Positions 56,738 through 64,000 of a DNA stretch of 64,000 nucleotides are shown here, piece by piece (within the stretch, counting starts at the first letter, position 1; each line of letters starts with the position of its first letter). The stretch is from assembly GCF_014356525.2 (NCBI RefSeq), contig NC_052515.1, positions 25,055,212-25,119,211 on the forward strand, given 5' to 3'. Under the pieces are notes generated by a model. It saw nothing but the letters and a program-made list of their open reading frames with translations. It searched no databases and was not told the DNA's origin. This DNA is from Nilaparvata lugens. Its lineage: Eukaryota > Arthropoda > Insecta > Hemiptera > Delphacidae. The translations under genes were made by a program, and so were the position numbers.

Positions 56738-57540
56738 ACACATCGATTTTTGACGTACGATATTTTGCCGTCCTTATGAATTCTATCAGATTGATCGGAA
56801 CTTGACTAACATCAGCTGTTTAATCTAATATCCTATCATATTAAGCGAGCAATTTCTAAATATTTGTATATTTCTATATCTGGTTATTTATGTTCAACGG
56901 ATCTACAAAACGGCTCTAACGATTATCACGAGATTTGGAACATAGCAGGTTTATGATATAAAAATTCGATTGCACTAGGTCTCATCCCTGGGAAAACTCG
57001 CTGAAGAACATGAAAAGGATAATAATTATTTATCCTTGGGGAAACAGCTGATAATTTCGTCGTCTGTCGATAACAGAAGATGCGTGTGTGTGAGAGAGAT
57101 ATAGAATTATTTCCAGCTGTAAAATCTAGAGATTTTAATCGACTTGATCAAAATAATATGACATGGTATATCATTCTAAATTAGAGTATATCATAATTTT
57201 CAAAGTTAATCATTATTTCACTGTTTTAAGTGATTAGTGAGTGCTAATTTTTATTCAATTTGGTTTATAAACAATCTAAATTGGTACTTTTCTGTTTGGA
57301 TTGGAAATTGGACCTGAATTCAAGTGTATGGAACATAACCTACTTTTTTGACTAATTATAGTGTATAAATCAAAATTCGGAGAAGAAACAGTTTTGGGCT
57401 TTGCATATTAGTCCTTCCCCAATCATTTTAAAGAATTGTGTTTTGTTTATCAATAAATAAAGAACGAGCGAAGCTCGGTACCCCGATATTAATTTATAAG
57501 GACGGCAAAAAATGGTACGTCCAAGAGTCGATGTGTGTGT
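56738..57540. mobile_element. foldback element split by a Helentron-like insertion
   Basis: CACACATCGATTTTTGACGT...TTTTGCCGTCCTTATGAATT on the left is mirrored at 57490-57540 (AATTTATAAGGACGGCAAAA...GTCGATGTGTG). Between them lies the Helentron-like copy. The TCTATCAGATTGATCGGAAC core resembles family B. Confidence 0.75.
56828..57489 (+). mobile_element. Helentron-like element, near full length
   Basis: Begins AATATCCTATCATATTAAGC and ends with the ACGAGCGAAGCTCGGT hairpin and ACCCCGATATT. 57170-57460 is absent from the shorter copy at 40545, so it holds either extra family sequence or a captured piece. Confidence 0.65.
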
Positions 57541-57672
57541 AACTAGCTTGACTCTGGCACAGAACAAATATCATATATTGTTATTGACACGTCACAAATA
57601 ATGTGATAAAATTAAAATAATTAGGGGGTGGACATAAATTTAATGAAAACAATAGTGAAAAATTCAGGAAAT

Positions 57673-57740
57673 TCATGACCGACTGACTTAAGATTGCGCA
57701 CCTGAGGAAATCAAAGAGCCAAGTCTTAACTCTGGTACAA
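57673..57740 (-). repeat. decayed copy of the spartin exon a acceptor edge
   Basis: Minus strand TGTACCAG|AGTTAAGACTTGGCTC... reads LRLGSLISSGAQ in the exon frame (true exon SRLGSYISSGAQ), then a stop. Words like the exon's own donor region (GTCAGTCGGTCATG) follow, as if the middle were deleted. A second copy lies at 60850-60918. A weaker acceptor-only copy (GTGCCAG|AGTCAAG) is near 57555. Confidence 0.8.
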
Positions 57741-58465
57741 AACAATCATCATATTGTTATTGGCACGTCACACATTTAATTCAATGCAAATCATATGTAA
57801 ACTATTTGAATGTGAAACTACTCAAAACAACTAATTTATTAAAACAATTCAAGATACTAGTATCGGTTGTCACACCATTATCAATCTTAATACCACATCC
57901 ACACGTTGGTCCAAAGCGTACAAGTGTGTATAGCAGGTTCAATGCGACCAAGCTTACTAGCTGGGCTAGCTTACTGGGCCAATATTACTAATAAACATTA
58001 TTATTAGATACATAATTATGGTAAATAATGAACTTAACATGCATACATTGCGTTAAAATTTATATGCATTCAACAGAAACATTCTCATGCCAAAGTTGAA
58101 AAATCAATAGTTATCTTTGATTAATTTAGATCTCAAATCCTTGAAAATTATGCCTGCAGTAAATTCAGCCCTAATTTCGCAAGCTATGCTCCTTATTTAC
58201 TTTAAAAATAACAGTAGCCTATTGCAGAACAAATCAAAATGTTTAATATGAAATTCAATAGATGAAGTAGCAATTTTGATAGTTGACATGTTGGGTTATT
58301 ATTTCAATCAAATATATTATTATCTGTCTTGAATGTTTCATAGCGATATCTATAGTGAAAATCAAGGATTCAGAATTGGCGAATTCACAAGCTTTTCATC
58401 AAGCAATAATTTTAAAAATATGCATCACACATGCTATTGTGTAATAAATAGAACCAGAATTCATT

Positions 58466-58671
58466 CTAAGGCGGGATGCACACCAGAGAAACGCGTTTCG
58501 TGAAAAAAGTTTCAGGAAACGTGAAACGGAAGTTGCTCGCAATCGACTGATGAGATTAAGCAGGGAACGTTTCTTTTGTATGCATGCGCGAGTGAAACGG
58601 ATTGCATGAAACAAGTTTCATGAAAGAGGGCTTCACGAAATGCGTTTCTCTGGTGTGCATCCCGCCTTAAT
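58466..58671. mobile_element. palindromic MITE, family M copy 1
   Basis: AAGGCGGGATGCACACCAGA and TCTGGTGTGCATCCCGCCTT; internal AAACGCGTTTCGTGAAA arms. Confidence 0.88.
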
Positions 58672-59065
58672 CTCCAGAATTCTCCAAGGTAGATGGAATC
58701 TAAGAGAAAAGATAAAAATAACTATATTTCTATCTTATGCTATCTTTTCTCTACAATGGAATACATTCTATTAGTCTATCTACCTTGAAATTCTCTTCTA
58801 GTTTCAAATAGCATAACTCGATAAACTGCCTTAGTCGATACACTTTGAATAAGAAAAATCCAAATGCCTAATCTTTCTTTATTGCGTTCTAGTGTTTCCA
58901 ACATATTTCACAACTAAATGTGGGATAATTAGAAAAGGAATTTATTCTAACTGGGTAGAATTCTCCAAGGTAGATGGAATCTTAGAGAAAATATAGCTTA
59001 CGATAGAATAAACTATTTTCCATATTATATGCTATATGAAAGATAACATAACTATAATTCTATCT

Positions 59066-59967
59066 CTTTTCTGTATAGGGCTACTTGTAATAGAAATATA
59101 AAGAAAATAAAAATCTCAGTACATGTTTATCTCAGTAAATATTTTATCACTACATGTTTCGGACATTTATGCCATTTTCAAGTGATAGATCACTTGTACA
59201 TGTTTATCTCAGTAAATATTTTATCACTACATGTTTCGGACATTTATGCCATTTTCAAGTGATAGATCACTTGTACATGTTTATCTCAGTAAATATTTTA
59301 TCACTACATGTTTCGGACATTTATGCCATTTTCAAGTGATAGATCACTTGTACATGTTTATCTCAGTAAAATTTTATCACTACATGTTTCGGACATTTAT
59401 GCCATTTTCAAGTGATAGATCACTTGTACATGTTTATCTCAGTAAATATTTTATCACTACATGTTTCGGACATTTATGCCATTTTCAAGTGATAGATCAC
59501 TTGTACATGTTTATCTCAGTAAATATTTTATCACTACATGTTTCGGACATTTATGCCATTTTCAAGTGATAGATCACTTGTACATGTTTATCTCAGTAAA
59601 TATTTTATCACTACATGTTTCGGACATTTATGCCATTTTCAAGTGATAGATCACTTGTACATGTTTATCTCAGTAAATATTTTATCACTACATGTTTCGG
59701 ACATTTATGCCATTTTCAAGTGATAGATCACTTGTACATGTTTATCTCAGTAAATATTTTATCACTACATGTTTCGGACATTTATGCCATTTTCAAGTGA
59801 TAGATCACTTGTACATGTTTATCTCAGTAAATATTTTATCACTACATGTTTCGGACATTTATGCCATTTTCAAGTGATAGATCACTTGAAAATGGCATAA
59901 ATGTCTGAAACATGTAGTGATAAAATATTTCAAAAAAAGGGTACTGAGATTTTTATTTTCTTTATAT
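59066..59967. mobile_element. foldback element, family D copy 5, with an expanded left arm
   Basis: Ends AAGAAAATAAAAATCTCAGT and ACTGAGATTTTTATTTTCTT. Flanked by 14-bp CTATAATTCTATCT at 59052-59065 and 59968-59981, present once in the empty second segmental copy near 62224-62240. Confidence 0.85.
59117..59889. repeat. 77-bp satellite, ten units, inside the foldback element
   Basis: Each unit contains ACATGTTTCGGACATTTATG, the perfect-arm palindrome CAAGTGATAGATCACTTG and ATGTTTATCTCAGTAAAT. Unit starts step by 77 bases (one by 76). The copies are almost identical. The inverted right arm is present once (59880-59945). Reading frames across it are artefacts. Confidence 0.95.
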
Positions 59968-60849
59968 CTATAATTCTATCTTATTTCAATATCTCTATGA
60001 GGGAATACATCCTATAAATATTCTATCTACCTTGAAATTCTCTTTTAGTTTCAAATAGCGAAAGTCGATAACTGCATTAGTCGATACACTAAAAAACCCC
60101 AAACGCCTATTCTTCAGAATGCACTCTAGTTTTTCCAACACTAGTAAAATCTACAACTAAATATTTGCTTGAAATTCAAGAATTAGTTGAAACATTATTA
60201 TTAGATACATAATTATGGTAAATAATGAACTTAACATGCATACATTGCGTTAAAATTTATATGCATTCAACAGAAACATTCTCATGCCAAAGTTGAAAAA
60301 TCAATAGTTATCTTTGATTAATTTAGATCTCAAATCCTTGAAAATTATGCCTGCAGTAAATTCAGCCTAATTTCGCAAGCTATGCTCCTTATTTACTTTA
60401 AAAATAACAGTAGCCTATTGCAGAACAAATCAAAATGTTTAATATGAAATTCAATAGATGAAGTAGCAATTTTGATAGTTGACATGTTGGGTTATTATTT
60501 CAATCAAATATATTATTATCTGTCTTGAATGTTTCATAGCGATATCTATAGTGAAAATCAAGGATTCAGAATTGGCGAATTCACAAGCTTTTAATCAAGC
60601 AATCATTTTAAAGAATTGTGTTTTGTTCATCAATAAATAAAGAACGAGCGAAGCTCGGTACCCCGATATTAATTTATAAGGACGGCAAAAAATGGTACGT
60701 CCAAGAATCGATGTGTGTGTAACTAGCTTGACTCTGGCACAGAACAAATATCATATTGTTATTGACACGTCACAAATAATGTGATAAAATTAAAATAATT
60801 AGGGGGTAGACATAAATTTAATGAAAACAATAGTGAAAAATTCAGGAAA

Positions 60850-60918
60850 TTCATGACCGACTGACTTAAGATTGCGCACCTGAGGAAATCAAAGAGCCAA
60901 GTCTTAACTCTGGTACAA
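60850..60918 (-). repeat. second decayed copy of the spartin exon a acceptor edge
   Basis: Identical in kind to 57673-57740; it arose with the segmental duplication. Confidence 0.8.
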
Positions 60919-61633
60919 AACATTCATCATATTGTTATTGGCACGTCACACATTTAATTCAATGCAAATCATATGTAAACTATTTGAATGTGAAACTACT
61001 CAAAACAACTAATTTATTAAAACAATTCAAGATACTAGTATCGGTTGTCACACCATTATCAATCTTAATACCACATCCACACGTTGGTCCAAAGCGTACA
61101 AGTGTGTATAGCAGTTCAACGCGACCAAGCTTACTAGCTGGGCTAGCTTACTGGGCCAATATTACTAATAAACATTATTATTAGATACATAATTATGGTA
61201 AATAATGAACTTAACATGCATACATTGCGTTAAAATTTATATGCATTCAACAGAAACATTCTCATGCCAAAGTTGAAAAATCAATAGTTATCTTTGATTA
61301 ATTTAGATCTCAAATCCTTGAAAATTATGCCTGCAGTAAATTCAGCCCTAATTTCGCAAGCCATGCTCCTTATTTGCTTTAAAAATAACAGTATTGCAGA
61401 ACAAATCAAAATGAAATTCAATAGATGAAGTAGCAATTTTGATAGTTAGTTGGCATGTTGGGTTATTATTTCAATCAAATATATTATCTGTCTTGAATGT
61501 TTCATAGCGATATCTATAGTGAAAATCAAGGATTCAGAATTGGTGAATTCACAAGCTTTTCATCAAGCAATAATTTTAAAAATATGCATCACACATGCTA
61601 TTGTGTAATAAATAGAACCAGAATTCATTCTAA

Positions 61634-61830
61634 GGCGGGATGCACACCGGAGAAACGCGTTTCGTGAAAAAAGTTTCAGGAAACGTGAAACGAAAGTTGC
61701 TTGCAATCGACTGATAAGATTAAGCAGGGAACGTTTCTTTTGTATGCATGCGCGAGTGAAACGGATTGCATGAAACAAGTTTCATGAAAGAGGGCTTCAC
61801 GAAATGCGTTTCTCCGGTGTGCATCCCGCC
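61634..61830. mobile_element. palindromic MITE, family M copy 2
   Basis: Same element as 58466 in the second segmental copy, ends GGCGGGATGCACACCGG and reverse. Confidence 0.88.
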
Positions 61831-62767
61831 TAACTGGGCAGAGTTCTCCAAGGTAGATGGAATCTAAGAGAAAAGATAAAAAAAACTATATTTCTATCTT
61901 ATGCTATCTTTTCTCTACAATGGAATACATTCTATAAATAATAGCCTATCTACCTTGAAATTCTCTTCTAGTTTCAAATAGCATAACTCGATAAACTGCC
62001 ACAGTCGATACACTTTGAATAAGAAAAATCCAAATGCCTAATCTTTCCATATTGCGCTCTAGTGTTTGCAACATATTTCACAACTAAATGTGGGATAATT
62101 AGAAAAGGAATTTATTCTAACTGGGTAGAATTCTCCAAGGTAGATGGATCTTAGAGAAAAAAGCATACGATAGAATAAACTAAGTTTATATTCCATATTA
62201 TATGCTATATGAAAGATAACATAACTATAATTCTATCTTATTTCAATATTTCTCTTTGATGAGATACATTATAAATGAATATTTCATCTACCTTGAAATT
62301 CTCTTTTAGTTTCAAATAGCGAAAGTCGATAACTGCATTAGTCGATACACTAAAAAACCCCAAACGCCTATTCTTCAGAGTGCACTCTAGTGTTTCCAAC
62401 ACTAGTAAAATCTACAACTAAATATTTGCTTGAAATTCAAGAATTAGTTGAAACCAACCCAGTTAGAATTGAACGATTACAGAACAACTCACATGCGACC
62501 ATGCAATCACCACAAAAGAAGAAAGAACAAAGTTTAAAGTGGAAAGAAGAAAAATAGAGAAATGAATAATAGAAAAAGTGAGGAAAACAATATAAGAAGG
62601 TCGAAGAGATCTTGCTTTTGAGTAGAAGATTATCGATATAAATCGAAGATTCATCATTCAACACACATCACAAAAGAGAAGCATAGAGATAAAAAGAATG
62701 AAGAGAAGAAAAAGAAAGTGATTGAGAGTGTAGCTTTATTACCATTTGATACAGTATTCGGAAAATC

Positions 62768-63070
62768 CACCACAAGAAAAATATACAGATTTAGGACAGC
62801 TTCCACCACCGTTGAAAGAGTTTTTCTTCGCCAAATAACGCACAATATGCGAAAAATACACAAAAAAATCACAAGAAAATTAATAAAACAATATTGGAAC
62901 TTGAAGTACCCTTTTTTATCTAATAATTAATTTATTATTTAATAAAAGTACTTCAAGTTTCAATATTGTTTTATTAATTTGTAAAAGTAGCCCATTCAAG
63001 TGAAGTGTTTTTATCACAAGAAAAATATACAAATTCAGGACAGCTTCCACCACCGTTGCAAAAGTTTTCT
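62768..63070. repeat. direct repeat separated by a foldback
   Basis: ACAAGAAAAATATACAGATT...ACAGCTTCCACCACCGTTG at 62773-62831 recurs at 63016-63075. Between them lies a hairpin with 31-bp arms (ATTAATAAAACAATATTGGA and reverse, 62876-62986). Confidence 0.85.
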
Positions 63071-63270
63071 TCACCAAGTTCCGCTGAAAATATGTAGCGA
63101 TTTACAACATTCTAGCAGAGCTTATATTCAACAATAAGTGGTACAAAGATAATCCAAACCATTTTTACAAGAACCAATACAGTAGCAAATCTGAATTATT
63201 ATGAGGTAGAATTAAATAAAAGAATAACTTGACAAAAAATGTTCCATATTAAACGTTTTTGAAACTCTTT

Positions 63271-63428
63271 GGCCCAGTTGCACAAAAACCTGTAAAAATG
63301 TAATCATAATTTTGCAAATGTCATGTGAACCAATCAGAGAAGGCTTTTCCGCGAAGAAGTCTTCTCTGATTGGTTCTCCTGACCTGTGATCATGATTAAA
63401 ATTTAACAGGCTTTTGGGCAACTGGGGC
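63271..63428. mobile_element. foldback MITE, family A copy 6
   Basis: GGCCCAGTTGCACAAAAACC to GGCTTTTGGGCAACTGGGGC. Confidence 0.85.
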
Positions 63429-64000
63429 TTTAAATGTTGATGGAGTGAGCCAATTTCATCGGCGAACGAATTTTTGTCAGATTTACATCAAACTTTCAGC
63501 ATTCCTTATGCATTCAACAAATGCTGACAGTTTGAAGTGAATCTCACTATTAATATTTATAAATACTCCAAGAATATTGGTACAAAATAGTAAAATTTTT
63601 GATTGGCGTTGCTCTTCTTGAAATATTCTTTCAATGGTTATCGTCAAACAGACAAACACCAAACAGATGACAAATGTCATGAAGGAAGAACTTAACAAGA
63701 GTTTTTTTACGGATTTAACGTTTTTAAGAGCCGGTTTCGAGTTCGGGATTTAGTTAAGTTCTAGACTTTAAACAGCTGGAGTCAAAAAATTGGCTTTCCG
63801 AAACAGGGCGTAGTCGTAGTCCTTGTCATAGTCACGTTTAAATTTAATTTCGAAAAACTAGAAAATTGAACACAAAACAAAGAGAAAATAGTGTAGAATT
63901 CCAACTATTTTGAATTATTTAGGAATGTTTGATTTCTTTAAGGAAAAACGTTTCCAATTATAGAAATGAGAAGATAAACATTTACTTTGCAGCAACGATT
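63429..64000. other. spartin intron or upstream sequence, no gene seen
   Basis: A repeat fragment at 63494-63550 (ATTCAACAAATGCTGACAGT). No spartin MIT-domain exon recognised. Confidence 0.45.

Larger units (their letters stand above)
57421..62455. repeat. segmental tandem duplication, about 3.18 kb offset
   Basis: 57421-60190 is repeated from 60602 to 62455. A sub-block (57998-58410; CATTATTATTAGATACATAA, CATGCATACATTGCGTTAAA) is present a third time at 60187-60602, bridging the copies. The first copy has the family D element and satellite that the second lacks. It carries the decayed spartin exon a acceptor edges. Confidence 0.9.

Noticed and set aside
59154..59877. Series of identical 61- to 112-residue reading frames
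   Set aside because: They are the same satellite unit read repeatedly; 77 is not a multiple of three, so each frame ends after a few units.
59117..59889. Regular 77-bp repeats resembling a CRISPR array
   Set aside because: The whole unit is conserved, with no variable spacers, and it lies in an insect foldback element.

Overview
This is eukaryotic nuclear DNA, almost certainly from an insect. It is AT-rich, with short GC-richer exons joined by consensus GT/AG splice sites, multi-kilobase introns, and very many MITE-like foldback elements, Helitron-like elements, a Tigger-type transposase and non-LTR retroposon tails. The CYP6-like P450 remnant and the repeat style suggest a hemipteran, perhaps a planthopper; that placement is inference. 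All calls were made by eye from the sequence, without alignments or database searches.

Gene layout. (1) About 9.8-33.1 kb, minus strand: the 5' two thirds of a GLYR1/NPAC/NDF-type gene (PWWP domain, basic linker, start of the beta-hydroxyacid-dehydrogenase-like Rossmann fold). Seven confident coding exons and one candidate are visible. The 3' exons are not seen and probably lie beyond base 1. (2) 33.9-34.6 kb, plus strand: an intronless SNRNP35 gene (U11/U12 snRNP 35-kDa protein of the minor spliceosome), head-to-head with GLYR1 across about 0.8 kb. (3) 41.8-43.7 kb, plus strand: a decayed CYP6-like cytochrome P450 pseudogene with stops, frameshifts and a MITE inserted in it. (4) 45.1-54.8 kb, minus strand: the last three coding exons of spartin (SPART/SPG20, senescence domain). 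Its 5' exons are not seen and probably lie beyond base 64000.

Most of the remaining sequence is repeats. Recognisable families include a 130-160 bp foldback MITE (six copies), a 340-380 bp MITE with TATAGTGAGGTCCACG ends (six copies, three carrying later insertions), a roughly 190 bp palindromic MITE, foldback elements with a GGGTACTGAGATTT end, Helitron-like elements with A|T target sites, elements ending in an ACGAGCGAAGCTCGGT hairpin, a tRNA-derived SINE and LINE 3' ends. A pattern of about 3 kb tandem/segmental duplication occupies 57.4-62.5 kb.

The most unusual signal is that exon edges with their splice sites have been duplicated, often in tandem, into the adjacent introns of both split genes. 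GLYR1 exon 8 has acceptor-side copies upstream and donor-side copies downstream. GLYR1 exons 7 and 4 and spartin exons a and b show the same on one side. A second notable signal is a 10-copy 77-bp satellite that grew inside one arm of a foldback element, with a matching element-free site in the neighbouring segmental duplicate.
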